From Clostridiales bacterium CHKCI001 (GTDB lineage Bacteria > Bacillota > Clostridia > Lachnospirales > Lachnospiraceae), in the NCBI GenBank assembly GCA_900045905.1, contig FCNS01000004.1:62001-126000 (forward strand): 64,000 bases of DNA, written 5' to 3'. A program made the translations under genes and the position numbers. The first letter of the stretch is position 1. Every line of letters starts with the position of its first letter. Below the pieces are notes generated by a model. It was not told the DNA's origin. It worked only from the letters and a program-made list of their open reading frames with translations, and made no database searches. Of the stretch, positions 33,993 to 42,655 are shown one piece after another.

Positions 33993-34267
33993 CAGAACGC
34001 CTCCTTCCGGCTGCCGAAGAGCAAAGAGCGCAGCGTCAGGACCAGGGCATGGTGGTCAGCTTCCTCCCGGTGCTCATACAGATAGGCCACGGTATACATC
34101 ACCGCCGTTTTTCCATTCTCTGCCTCCTGCAGGCCGCTTTCCTCGTCTGTCCGCAGGATATCCATGCACATCCGCCCCGCTGACGCCAAAAGCGTGGTGA
34201 TCAGCCCATCGTCTTCATCGTCATCCACCCGGAGGTAATTTTTCATTTCTTCCAGGGTCACCAGCAT
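33992..34267 (-). CDS. phage head-tail adaptor (gp6/gp15-like)
   Basis: A 91-residue helical protein starting TLEEMKNYLRVDDDEDDGLI, a hallmark of DNA-packaging adaptors of the HK97 gp6 type, which sit under the portal ring. The ribosome site is GGAGGG. It is the first gene after the capsid gene, across a short hairpin region. Confidence 0.9.
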   Translation of the reverse strand: MLVTLEEMKNYLRVDDDEDDGLITTLLASAGRMCMDILRTDEESGLQEAENGKTAVMYTVAYLYEHREEADHHALVLTLRSLLFGSRKEAF

Positions 34268-34287
34268 TCTTCCTGCCCTCCTTCACT

Positions 34288-34326
34288 ATCGGCAGTGCCT
34301 CTGTAACTGAAGGCACCGCCTTTTTT
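34288..34326. other. hairpin between capsid and adaptor genes
   Basis: GGCAGTGCCT pairs with AGGCACCGCC around a ten-base loop. The T run (CCTTTTTT) is on the plus strand, while all genes here are on the minus strand. So it is not a simple terminator for the late operon and may protect or separate transcripts, or block antisense transcription. Confidence 0.45.
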
Positions 34327-34340
34327 CTCATATCAATCCA

Positions 34341-35552
34341 TCAGGAACCTGCCTTCTGCGCCAGCACCTTCACCGCCTCGGACAGCACCAGCTTCCCATC
34401 CACCCTCTGGGATCCAAGGAATCCCACCTGGCCGTTGGCGGCATACAGTTCGTTCAGCCGCTTAAAGGAACGCCCCTGCCGGTCCGCGATCCAGTAATAG
34501 CTGAAATCGCCGAAGGCAATGGTCTTTGCCCCCGCCGCGATCACCGGCATATAGGCGGAGGTCTTCACCGGCCTGCCAAGGAGCGTGTCCGGCGTACCAA
34601 CCGTCAAAGATGGCTGCCACAGGTACTGCCCGGTGGAATCCTTCAGTTTCCGTACCGCCTTGATGGTAGAATCGTTCAGCACCCATACCGCCTTCTTCCG
34701 GTAAGGGGATTTCAGGGAATAGAACAGGTCCATTAGCTCATCCGCCGTAATAGCTGTAGAGGAAGCTGCTGTCACCCCGGTCTCTGCCCCGCCGGTGGCT
34801 GCCAGCACACCCAGAGGCTTCCCGGAGCCGTCCCCGGTAAAGAATGCCTCTTCCTCCTTTGCCCCGATCCTTCTTGCAAACTCTTTCGCAATGTAGGATT
34901 CCAGGTCAAAGACGCTGTCATTTAAAAGTTCCTCGGATACCTTGATCATAGTGCCTACCTTATAAGCCCCGATGGATACCTGGCCGAAGGAATCATCGCT
35001 CTCCGTATAGGCCCCTTCCTCATCAATCCAGGACGCCGTTCCCTTCGTTGCCACTACCGGGATCTTCCGGTCGCCGCTGGAAGTGCGGATCACATTTGCC
35101 AGCTGGCGGAACACATTTTCCTCTTCCAGGGCTTCCACCAGGGTACGCTCATACTCATCCGGCACTAGGTACCCGCCCTCGGAATCCGTTCCCTCTTCCA
35201 GTGCGTTGACCACGCTGGGAAGCGGGATCTTGGAGCGCATGGCATTCCAGAAGTTCGTTTTATATTCCTCCAAAGCCCTCCCGGTCTTTTCCTTTCCCGC
35301 GCCACCGGAAGCCGGACGTCCGGTCAGGGGCTGATTCACCGGCTGGGACAGTTCCCTCTCAAAAGCCTCCTGCCGTTCCATCCGGGTGATCTCTTTCCCT
35401 AGATCTGTGATTTCCTGTTCCATGCGGGTATAGGCGGCGTCATCTTCCGCCGATAAAATCCCCCGGTCATTCCTATGGGAATCCAGAAATGCCTTTGCCG
35501 CCTCCCACGCCTTCGCCCTCTTTTCTCTCAGCTCTAAAATCGTCATCGTCAT
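34341..35552 (-). CDS. HK97-family major capsid protein
   Basis: A 403-residue protein. The first 110 residues are a charged coiled-coil delta domain (RKAWEAAKAFLD..., EITDLGKEITRMERQEAFE) that scaffolds assembly and is normally cut off. The rest has the HK97 fold, with LVPDEYERTLVEALEEENVF and FSYYWIADRQGRSFKRLNEL near the end. The neighbouring ClpP-like protease should do the cleavage. AGGAGGAGG precedes the start. Confidence 0.95.
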   Translation of the reverse strand: MTMTILELREKRAKAWEAAKAFLDSHRNDRGILSAEDDAAYTRMEQEITDLGKEITRMERQEAFERELSQPVNQPLTGRPASGGAGKEKTGRALEEYKTNFWNAMRSKIPLPSVVNALEEGTDSEGGYLVPDEYERTLVEALEEENVFRQLANVIRTSSGDRKIPVVATKGTASWIDEEGAYTESDDSFGQVSIGAYKVGTMIKVSEELLNDSVFDLESYIAKEFARRIGAKEEEAFFTGDGSGKPLGVLAATGGAETGVTAASSTAITADELMDLFYSLKSPYRKKAVWVLNDSTIKAVRKLKDSTGQYLWQPSLTVGTPDTLLGRPVKTSAYMPVIAAGAKTIAFGDFSYYWIADRQGRSFKRLNELYAANGQVGFLGSQRVDGKLVLSEAVKVLAQKAGS

Positions 35553-35561
35553 GTCCTCCTC

Positions 35562-36302
35562 CTAATTCTTCAATAAATTAAGCCGCTCGTAGAGACTGTC
35601 TACGCTGCGGCCTGTCGGTTCGGTTTTCGGTTTTGTCCTGCACTTTGCCGCGATCTTATCCATTAAGGAATTGACCGCGGCAGCTTTCGAATAGAGCATG
35701 CTCACCGCTGCTGGCTCCATGTCATCCGAAACTTCAGTACGTTTCAGGATCCCATCGGCAAATCCCAGTTCCACTGCTTTTCCGGCGTCCATCCAGGTTT
35801 CCGCGTCCATCATGTGGGACAGCTTTGTCCGGGACAGGCCGGTCTTGATCTCATAGGCGTTGATGATGGAATCCTTCACGCTTTCCAGCATCTCAATAGC
35901 CTTCTGCATTTCTCCGGAATCTCCCCAGGCGATGGTGGCCGGGTTATGAATCATCAGCATCCCTACCGGCGAAATCAATACCTGCGTTCCTGCCATGGCA
36001 ATCATGCTTGCCGCAGACGCCGCAATCCCATCAATCTTCACCGTAACATTCCCTTTATAGTCCATCAGCATGTTGTAGATCTGCGCCGCGGCCACACAGT
36101 CCCCGCCAGGGCTGTTGATCCAAACTGTGATGTCACCGCTTCCCGCCATCAGCTCTTCCTTAAAAAGAGCCGGCGTGACTTCATCGTCATACCAGCTCTC
36201 CTCCGCAATCGTCCCATTCAGAAACAGCACTCTCTCAACGCTCTCTTCGCCGGAATCCTGATCCCGGATCTTCCTGCTTTTCCAGTTCCAAAATTTTTTC
36301 AT
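35562..36302 (-). CDS. phage head maturation protease (ClpP-like)
   Basis: A 246-residue S14 serine protease. The oxyanion turn WINSPGGD precedes the catalytic Ser in GIAASAASMIAMAG, and the catalytic His lies in LMIHNPATIAWG. The aspartate should be in the ETWMDAGKAVELGFAD region. It processes the capsid protein encoded downstream. It overlaps the portal gene by four bases. Confidence 0.94.
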   Translation of the reverse strand: MKKFWNWKSRKIRDQDSGEESVERVLFLNGTIAEESWYDDEVTPALFKEELMAGSGDITVWINSPGGDCVAAAQIYNMLMDYKGNVTVKIDGIAASAASMIAMAGTQVLISPVGMLMIHNPATIAWGDSGEMQKAIEMLESVKDSIINAYEIKTGLSRTKLSHMMDAETWMDAGKAVELGFADGILKRTEVSDDMEPAAVSMLYSKAAAVNSLMDKIAAKCRTKPKTEPTGRSVDSLYERLNLLKN

Positions 36303-37600
36303 CGGATTTCTTCTCCTTTCCCCATTGCCGCAAGATCATCTCCCCCTGCGGCAGCCTCCTGCCGGGATGTCCCAAACAATCCAGCATCCTCAAGCTTCGT
36401 CATGTTTCCGTTGATCAGATATAAATCTCCGCCCTGCTCCGCCGGAATCCGATCCAGATTTTCCAGTTCCCGGATATCATTAGCGCTCATCCAGCCGTTC
36501 TGCCTTGCCGTGGCGTAGCCGTTCATCCGGCTCTGGTAGTCCCCGCGAAGCAGGCCGTCCACGTTGAACTTGATGAAATACTGCTTTTTCTCTTCCCTGG
36601 ACAATAAAGAGCGCACCATAGACTGCTCCCAGCGGGACACCCAGGGATCCAGGGTATACTTCACGAATTCCAGGGACTGCTGCTCGATGTTGTTGAAAGA
36701 CGACTTTTCCAGATCCCCGATCATATGGGGCGGAACCCGGAAGATCCGGGCGATTTCATCCAGCTGGAACTTCCTTGTTTCCAGGAACTGCGCCTGCTCC
36801 GGCGAGATGGAGATGGGCGTATACTTCATCCCTTCTTCCAGCACCGCCACCTTGTTGGCGTTCCCGCTACCTCCGAAAGTAGCCTGCCAGCTTTCCCGCA
36901 CCCGGCTGGGATCCTTGATGGTCCCCGGATGCTCCAGCACCCCGGAAGGCGCCGCGCCGTTGGCGAAAAACTTCGCCCCGTATTCCTCGCAGGCCATAGC
37001 CATACCGATGGCGTTCTTCGCCATGGCGATGGGCGAATAGCCCACCAGCCCGTCAAAGCCCAGCCCTGGGATATGCAGCACCTCATAAGGGGAAAGCCGC
37101 ACCACAGACCCCTTCAGGGTCGGGGCGTCATCGGAACACAGCGTATATTCATAGTACAGCTGCCCTTTCTCATCCCGATCCACATACATCCGGTCTGCCA
37201 TTAAGGGATATAAGGCAATCACTTCTCCCCTTCCATTCCGGATGATCTGGGCATAGGCATTGCCCCACAAAAGCAGATGCGTCATCAGCGTCTCCCGGAA
37301 CACAAAAGACGTCATCTCCGGGTTCGGCTCGTCATGGAGCAGGAAATAAAGGGGATGGTTTACCGCCTTCTCTTTCCCTCCGTCATCGGTATACCGGTAA
37401 AACTGCAGGGGCAGGCTGGCCACCGCCTCCGACAGGATCCTCACGCAGGAATACACCGCCGTCATCTGCATGGCCGTCCGTTCATTTACCCGCTTCCCGG
37501 AAGTCGAATTTCCCAGGAAAAAGCTGTAGCTGCTGCCGGATGTCCGGTTCTCCGGTTTATCCCTGCTCCTTCCAAATCCAAACAAACTTAAAATTCCCAT
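36299..37600 (-). CDS. phage portal protein (HK97 family)
   Basis: A 433-residue portal protein with the typical opening (NERTAMQMTAVYSCVRILSE), LLLWGNAYAQIIRN, and EIARIFRVPPHMIGDLEKSS, in which the PPxMIG element is diagnostic. It forms the twelve-subunit gateway for DNA. The C-terminal end is Gln/Ala/Gly-rich. It follows the large terminase by 18 bases. Confidence 0.96.
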   Translation of the reverse strand: MGILSLFGFGRSRDKPENRTSGSSYSFFLGNSTSGKRVNERTAMQMTAVYSCVRILSEAVASLPLQFYRYTDDGGKEKAVNHPLYFLLHDEPNPEMTSFVFRETLMTHLLLWGNAYAQIIRNGRGEVIALYPLMADRMYVDRDEKGQLYYEYTLCSDDAPTLKGSVVRLSPYEVLHIPGLGFDGLVGYSPIAMAKNAIGMAMACEEYGAKFFANGAAPSGVLEHPGTIKDPSRVRESWQATFGGSGNANKVAVLEEGMKYTPISISPEQAQFLETRKFQLDEIARIFRVPPHMIGDLEKSSFNNIEQQSLEFVKYTLDPWVSRWEQSMVRSLLSREEKKQYFIKFNVDGLLRGDYQSRMNGYATARQNGWMSANDIRELENLDRIPAEQGGDLYLINGNMTKLEDAGLFGTSRQEAAAGGDDLAAMGKGEEIR

Positions 37601-37618
37601 GAAAACCTCCTGATCCTG

Positions 37619-39220
37619 TCAAAACACCAGCAGTCCTCTGGTATCGTAAACAGATTCCTTTGTATCATTCCCGCACCGGATTGCCCGGTCCAACCCCATG
37701 ATCGCCGCGATCGCGCCATCGATCTTCTCCGTGGACTTCTCCTTATCCGCCTTGATGTTCCCCGCCGGATCCGTGCGGATAAAGATGTTGTCCATCATCC
37801 ACCGCAGCACCGGATGCCCGCCGTGGGCGATCCTCTGCTCCAATGTCAGCTTCATCAGTTCCTTGGTAGGCGGCGACATGTCCTTAAAGCCCTGGCCGAA
37901 GGGAACCACCGTAAATCCCATGCCTTCCAGGTTCTGGACCATCTGCACGGCGCCCCACCGGTCAAAAGCGATCTCCCGGATGTTGAACCGTTCCCCCAGG
38001 CGCTCAATGAATTTCTCAATATAGCCATAATGCACCACATTCCCCTCCGTGGTCTGCAGGAAACCCTGCCGCTCCCACACATCATAAGGAACATGATCCC
38101 TGCGCACCCGCAGATCCAGCGTCTCTTCCGGAATCCAGAAATACGGGAGCAGCTGGAACTTATCTTCCTCATCCAGGGGCGGGAACACCAGGACAAACGC
38201 CGTGATGTCCGTAGTGGAGGAAAGATCCAGGCCGCCATAGCAGACGCGCCCTTCCAGTTCCTCTTCGTTGACCGCGAAAGCGCACTGATCCCATTTCTCC
38301 ATAGGCATCCAGCGCACCGCCTGCTTCACCCACTGGTTCAGCCGCAGCTGCCGGAAGGAGTTTTCCTCTCCTGGATTCTGCTTTGCCGACTCACAGGCTG
38401 CCTTCACCTTGTCCATCCCCACTGTGATGTCCAGGGACGGGTTGGCCTTCTTCCAGACCTTCGGGTCAGTCCAGTCGTCATTCTCATCTGCCCCATAGAT
38501 CACCGGGTAAAAAGTCGGGTCGATCTTCCGGCCTTCCAGGATATCCTTTGCCTTCTGGTGCGTCTCATAGCAGATGGAGTTGGTATCCGTCCCCGCTGTG
38601 GTGATATAAAAAAACAGGGGCTGCATCCTGGCGTCACCGCTTCCTTTTGTCATGACATCAAACAGTCTCCTGTCCGGAGCCGCGTGCAGTTCATCATAGA
38701 CCACTCCATGGATGTTGAATCCATGCTTGGAATAGGCTTCCGAACTGAGTACCTGATAAGAAGAATTGGTCGGCAGGTAGATGATCCGTTTCTGGGATGC
38801 CAGGATCTTCACCCGCTTGGAAAGCGCCGGACACATCCGTACCATATCCGCCGCAACATCAAACACAATCGCTGCCTGCTGCCGGTCCGAAGCGCAGCCA
38901 TACACCTCTGCACGCTCCTCCCCGTCTCCGCAGGTCAGCAGCAGGGCCACTGCCGCTGCCAGTTCTGATTTCCCCTGCTTTTTGGGGATCTCAATATATG
39001 CCTGGTTGAACTGCCGGTATCCATTCTCTTTGATTGTCCCAAACAGATCCCGGACAATCTGCTCCTGCCAGTCAATCAGTTCAAACTTTTTCCCTGCCCA
39101 TTTTCCTTTCGTATGGCACAGGCTCTCAATAAACGCCACTGCGTAGTCCGCAGCCTCTTTGTCATAATGGGAACCCTTCGCCATGAACCTAGTCTGCTTA
39201 TACTTCTTCAGTTTTCTCAC
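37619..39220 (-). CDS. phage terminase large subunit
   Basis: A protein of 533 residues (541 if begun at the ATG at 39244). The ATPase half shows a degenerate Walker A (EIPKKQGKSELAAA) and VVYDELHA as Walker B. The nuclease half shows YGGLDLSSTTDITAF and IDGAIAAIMGLDRA with acidic metal ligands. It pumps and cuts DNA during packaging. The GTG at 39220 behind AAGGGGG seems the better start, because the upstream ATG lies inside the end of the methylase gene. Confidence 0.94.
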   Translation of the reverse strand: MRKLKKYKQTRFMAKGSHYDKEAADYAVAFIESLCHTKGKWAGKKFELIDWQEQIVRDLFGTIKENGYRQFNQAYIEIPKKQGKSELAAAVALLLTCGDGEERAEVYGCASDRQQAAIVFDVAADMVRMCPALSKRVKILASQKRIIYLPTNSSYQVLSSEAYSKHGFNIHGVVYDELHAAPDRRLFDVMTKGSGDARMQPLFFYITTAGTDTNSICYETHQKAKDILEGRKIDPTFYPVIYGADENDDWTDPKVWKKANPSLDITVGMDKVKAACESAKQNPGEENSFRQLRLNQWVKQAVRWMPMEKWDQCAFAVNEEELEGRVCYGGLDLSSTTDITAFVLVFPPLDEEDKFQLLPYFWIPEETLDLRVRRDHVPYDVWERQGFLQTTEGNVVHYGYIEKFIERLGERFNIREIAFDRWGAVQMVQNLEGMGFTVVPFGQGFKDMSPPTKELMKLTLEQRIAHGGHPVLRWMMDNIFIRTDPAGNIKADKEKSTEKIDGAIAAIMGLDRAIRCGNDTKESVYDTRGLLVF

Positions 39221-39236
39221 GGCTGTATCATCCCCC

Positions 39237-40313
39237 TTACACATATTTCAGCCACTGCCTGTATACTTCACTGGCAATGTTCGCCATCATCACCGGCGGC
39301 ACGCTCATCCCGCAGACATAATTGACTTCCTGGTCCATGAAATCATAATCTTCCGGAAAGGTCTGTGTTGCCACATAATCATGAACGGAATACTTTTCCC
39401 CGTCACAGAACCTGGTTACAATCGCGCAGGCTGTATTAGTCGGCGCCACCCGGCAGTCTTCCACAATGGCATTGTTGAACATGGACAGTTTTCCGCGTTC
39501 CCTAAGGGAGATATCTGCGAAACAGGTATCCCCTTTCTTCCTTTTTGCCACCAGATCCGTCATCAGCGCTTTCTGGTAGGGAATCCCATGTTCGCTCCGC
39601 ACTTCCCCGAAACGGATCGGCTTCTCATGGAAATCCAGCTTCAGCTTCGGCAGGTCCAGGTCATTGCGATAGGCAATAAAAAAGACACGTCTCCTCCGCT
39701 GCGGAACCCCCATGGTGTGGGCGTCCAGCAGGAAAATCTGTGTCACATATCCCGCCGCTTTAAACGCTTTCAGCAGTTCATTCACATAGCCCCTGGCATT
39801 GCCTTTCAGAAGTCCGGAAACATTTTCCGCGATCACTGCCTTAGGCTTTAAAATCTCCGCTGTCCGAATGAAATGCAGGAACAGATCATCCAGCCGCTGT
39901 TTTTTCTGTCCTTCCCGGAATGCCTTTTCCTTTCCCCATGCTTTCTCCCGATCCCCGGCTGTGGAGAATACGGAACAAGGCGGCGACCCGTCCAGGATAT
40001 CCAGATGTCTTAATTCTTCCGGATAGACCTGCAGCCGATTGAGCTCTCGGATATCCATCAGGTACGGATATTTCGGATGATGGTTCCGCTTATACAGCTT
40101 CATCATCTCCGGGTCAATCTCACAGTTCCCCAGCACCGTATACCCTGCAAGTTTATATCCCATAGAAGAGCCTCCGCCGCAGGAGAAACAGCTGAATACC
40201 GTTTTCCCGTTCTTTGGAACGTCCTTCAGGTCATCCAACCGCCACTTCCATGGAAACCTGTGGTCAGTTGAATTTAAAGCCGCATCTTGGGCATTCGTGC
40301 GCGAATTCCTCAT
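39237..40313 (-). CDS. phage DNA cytosine-5 methyltransferase
   Basis: About 358 residues with the ordered C5-methylase motifs: SCGGGSSMGYKLAG (SAM site), ILDGSPPCSVFS with the catalytic Cys, IAENVSGLLKG, QRRRRVFFIAY, and a target-recognition region before VPPVMMANIASEVY. There is no restriction enzyme gene beside it, so it probably protects phage DNA from host restriction. It overlaps the ParB-like gene by 50 bases, using the ATG at 40313 with GGGGGAG upstream. It sits between the terminase subunits, an inserted position. Confidence 0.93.
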   Translation of the reverse strand: MRNSRTNAQDAALNSTDHRFPWKWRLDDLKDVPKNGKTVFSCFSCGGGSSMGYKLAGYTVLGNCEIDPEMMKLYKRNHHPKYPYLMDIRELNRLQVYPEELRHLDILDGSPPCSVFSTAGDREKAWGKEKAFREGQKKQRLDDLFLHFIRTAEILKPKAVIAENVSGLLKGNARGYVNELLKAFKAAGYVTQIFLLDAHTMGVPQRRRRVFFIAYRNDLDLPKLKLDFHEKPIRFGEVRSEHGIPYQKALMTDLVAKRKKGDTCFADISLRERGKLSMFNNAIVEDCRVAPTNTACAIVTRFCDGEKYSVHDYVATQTFPEDYDFMDQEVNYVCGMSVPPVMMANIASEVYRQWLKYV

Positions 40314-40773
40314 CCCCAAACTCCCCCTCGTCATACTCCTTATTGCTTCCCGTATCATCCGGATCCTCCCGGATCGCGAACAGGTCGGTCACCTCGTCCT
40401 CGCGAAACCCGGTCAGGGATACGTCAAAGTCCTCTCCCTGCAGGCTTTCGATCTCAATCCGCAGAAGTTCCTCATCCCATCCGGCGTCCATGGCCATACG
40501 GTTGTCCGCCAGGATATACGCCTTCTTCTGGGCTTCGGTCAGATGATCCGCCAGCACGCATGGAACTTTTGCCAGCCCTTCCTCCTGCGCGGCCAGCACA
40601 CGCCCATGCCCTGCGATAATACCGCAGTCTCCGTCAATGATTACCGGATTGATGAACCCGAATTCCCGGATGGATGCCCGCAGCTTCGCGATCTGCGCCG
40701 GGGAATGGGTCCTTGCGTTGTTGATATACGGCACCAGCTTCGCAGTCTCTACCATCCGCATTTTATGTTCCAT
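40264..40773 (-). CDS. phage ParB-like nuclease-domain protein with C-terminal CxxC
   Basis: A 169-residue protein with the ParB N-terminal fold: TAKLVPYINNARTHSPAQIA, GFINPVIIDGDCGIIAGHGR and VPCVLADHLTEAQKKAYILA. In phages this domain commonly precedes a DNA methylase, as here, and is thought to modulate or cut DNA. It ends with HECPRCGFKFN, a CxxC that could be half a zinc site. It is unrelated in role to the partition ParB at 58.2 kb. Confidence 0.88.
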   Translation of the reverse strand: MEHKMRMVETAKLVPYINNARTHSPAQIAKLRASIREFGFINPVIIDGDCGIIAGHGRVLAAQEEGLAKVPCVLADHLTEAQKKAYILADNRMAMDAGWDEELLRIEIESLQGEDFDVSLTGFREDEVTDLFAIREDPDDTGSNKEYDEGEFGDEEFAHECPRCGFKFN

Positions 40774-40774
40774 C

Positions 40775-41317
40775 TCACATTCCTCCATTTCTTGCCCGAA
40801 GCAGCCGCTCCATCACATCATCCTGGGGTGTAGACCCCTGCCACTCCACCGAGCAGTTTTCCTTCACCACCTGGTAGATCTGATACCAGATCTGGTTGAC
40901 CTGCTTCATATACTGCTGGGACATGGAAACATACGGGGAAGCGATGGCGTTTCCTGTCGTGGGATGTTTGGCAAGGAAGCCATACTCCGAAATGCATTCC
41001 TCGCACTGGATCCACCGGGATACGGACACCGCATACTGCTCCACCAGCTGGATATTGACCAGCCGGTCACATCCCCGCTCCCTCAGCCATTTCCATGTCT
41101 CTTCATACACCTCTGCTGCGCAGAAGCTTTTTCCGCTTTTCTGCTTCGCTTTCAGGTAATTCTTCACCGGCGGCATTTCTTCCCCGAACATCTCCGAAGG
41201 CTCCGGCAGATCCAGAACCATTGCCGTGCCGCCGTCATTGATCCGGTCTGTCAGCGCTTTCTTTTTCCTTCCGGCACCGACCCTTGCGCCGCCCCGGCCT
41301 GTCCCATCCCTGGCCAT
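40775..41317 (-). CDS. phage terminase small subunit (P27 family)
   Basis: A 180-residue protein that recognises the packaging site. It begins with a basic Gly/Arg-rich stretch (GTGRGGARVGAGRKKKA), has a CAAEVYEETWKWLRERG helix and a C-terminal SMSQQYMKQVNQIWYQIYQV helical region. The ATG at 41317 is chosen because of GAGGTG before it. It is followed by the ParB-like and methylase genes, then the large subunit. Confidence 0.88.
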   Translation of the reverse strand: MARDGTGRGGARVGAGRKKKALTDRINDGGTAMVLDLPEPSEMFGEEMPPVKNYLKAKQKSGKSFCAAEVYEETWKWLRERGCDRLVNIQLVEQYAVSVSRWIQCEECISEYGFLAKHPTTGNAIASPYVSMSQQYMKQVNQIWYQIYQVVKENCSVEWQGSTPQDDVMERLLRARNGGM

Positions 41318-41444
41318 GGCCTTCACCTCTTTCCTTTCCGGGGCAATACCCCCTTTGATTTCCATTTTTTGTACACGACACCCCCGCACCGTTCCCCGGA
41401 AGAAAGGCCGCAGAGATTTTGGCCGCCCCTCCCCGGCTGAGCTT

Positions 41445-41804
41445 TCACCGGTTATGCCAGCGGTCTCCGTTCTCCGCATGGATCTTCGCGTGGCAGGACC
41501 GGCACAGGGCGATCAGGTTGCTTCGCTCATGGGTGCCGCCTTGAGACAGCGGCAGCTTATGGTGGACCTCCTCGGTCTTCACATACCGTCCTGCCTTCAG
41601 GCACTGCTCACACAGCGGATGCTCCGATGCGTACTTATCGCGGATCCGTTTCCATGCCCGCCCGTATCTGCGGCGTACAGCAGGATCCCTGCCGTACTTC
41701 TCGTAGCGGCGGTTCTCTTCTTTCTGGTGTTCCTCACAGAACCTCCCTTCCGTCAGGTTCGGGCATCCCGGCCAGGAACATGGACGCTTCGGTTTCCTCG
41801 GCAA
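41445..41804 (-). CDS. phage HNH endonuclease next to the terminase
   Basis: A 119-residue HNH nuclease. Zinc-binding cysteines are in CSWPGCPN, CEEH, CEQC and CRSC, and the catalytic core is EVHHKLPLSQGG followed by SNLIALCRSCH. HK97-like phages need such an HNH protein beside the small terminase for cos-site cutting, so a cos packaging mechanism is likely. The TTG at 41804 fits the AAGGAGG site better than the GTG at 41813. Confidence 0.91.
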   Translation of the reverse strand: MPRKPKRPCSWPGCPNLTEGRFCEEHQKEENRRYEKYGRDPAVRRRYGRAWKRIRDKYASEHPLCEQCLKAGRYVKTEEVHHKLPLSQGGTHERSNLIALCRSCHAKIHAENGDRWHNR

Positions 41805-41824
41805 TAATCCCACCTCCTTCGGGC

Positions 41825-41875
41825 ATAAAGAAAGCCCTGGGGAATCGCTTCCTCAAGGCTCTCTTTTTATTTTCC
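41825..41875. terminator. hairpin terminator between DUF1492 and HNH genes
   Basis: AGCCCTGGGG pairs with CCTCAAGGCT. The stem is followed by CTCTTTTTATTTT on the plus strand and by TTCTTTATG on the minus strand. It could partly end the early/middle transcript before the packaging operon, leaving late expression to the DUF1492 regulator. Confidence 0.55.
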
Positions 41876-41919
41876 GCATCTTAACAATATCATACTTCCA
41901 TACTGCATATCTATAGCAT

Positions 41920-42351
41920 TTACTGCCAACTTTCCGGGATCACGATTTTTTTCAGCGTCTCATCATGGAGTCGGAACACTTTCCTCATACTCATGTTCAG
42001 CGTTGTAGCGATCTGCTCCCATTTCACCATCCGCAGATACCTCTCTTCCAAAATGATCTGGCATTCCGGATCTTCCACCTGCTTGATGCACCGGCGGATC
42101 ACTTGTTTCAGGTTCAGAAGTTCATTGGCATCCTCCTGGATCTCCCTCTGCAGATCCAGAATCTTCACAATAATATCCTCTGTTTTATGAATGTTCCGGT
42201 TTGGGCTTCCAGGCATATCGCTCACTGTTGAGGCTGCCTTTTTCGCCAGCTCATTTAAAGACGCCACCTGTTCCAGCTTGCTGTTGATCCGCTCGTCCAC
42301 ATAATACGCCTTCATCAGAAAATCCTTTACCGCTGTCTGCTGCTTATCCAT
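41920..42351 (-). CDS. DUF1492-like sigma-70 region-4-type late regulator
   Basis: A 143-residue protein. The first half is helical and the second half has a sigma-like helix-turn-helix (RMVKWEQIATTLNMSMRKVFRL) preceded by IILEERYLR. DUF1492/ArpU-type proteins at this spot, just before HNH and terminase genes, act as late transcription activators in Gram-positive phages. GGAGGTG precedes the start. Confidence 0.8.
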   Translation of the reverse strand: MDKQQTAVKDFLMKAYYVDERINSKLEQVASLNELAKKAASTVSDMPGSPNRNIHKTEDIIVKILDLQREIQEDANELLNLKQVIRRCIKQVEDPECQIILEERYLRMVKWEQIATTLNMSMRKVFRLHDETLKKIVIPESWQ

Positions 42352-42418
42352 AAGCCACCTCCGATTGAAATCTGTAAATAGTTCCCCTCGGATTGCCTCC
42401 TTTGATTGCCTCTGTTTG

Positions 42419-42655
42419 TCAGATATCTTCCTGAAGTTTACGGATCAGGAATTCCCCATCCACGTTTGTAAGACGCTGATACCAGCCGGAGCGGAAAAAT
42501 CTCTCAATCTGCAAAGCCTCATCCAATGCTTCCCGGTTCGCGGGATTCTTTTTGGCCCGCTTCAAAAGCCTCCGGTAGTCCTCTGCCGCCTGCACAATGA
42601 TCGCGTTCGCAAGATTCTCATAAGCATCCCCTGTCTGTTTATTGACTGCTGCCAC
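42419..42655 (-). CDS. small phage protein of unknown function
   Basis: A 78-residue helical protein (SNF2 gene neighbour) with ENLANAIIVQAAEDYRRLLK and a closing DGEFLIRKLQEDI. It starts with GTG at 42655 behind GGAGGTG, overlapping the helicase gene by 17 bases. I do not know the family by function. Similar small proteins occupy this site in related phages. Confidence 0.7.
   Translation of the reverse strand: MAAVNKQTGDAYENLANAIIVQAAEDYRRLLKRAKKNPANREALDEALQIERFFRSGWYQRLTNVDGEFLIRKLQEDI

Noticed and set aside
34288-34326. A late-operon terminator after the capsid gene
   Set aside because: The T run follows the stem on the plus strand, whereas the capsid operon is on the minus strand.
37814-38968. 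384-codon plus-strand frame opposite the large terminase
   Set aside because: Antisense to a gene with unmistakable terminase motifs; no ribosome site.
40264-40773. ParB-like protein as part of the partition system
   Set aside because: It lies in the packaging operon beside a methylase, has no partition-type helix-turn-helix, and has a phage nuclease-type context; the true partition ParB is at 58182-59156.
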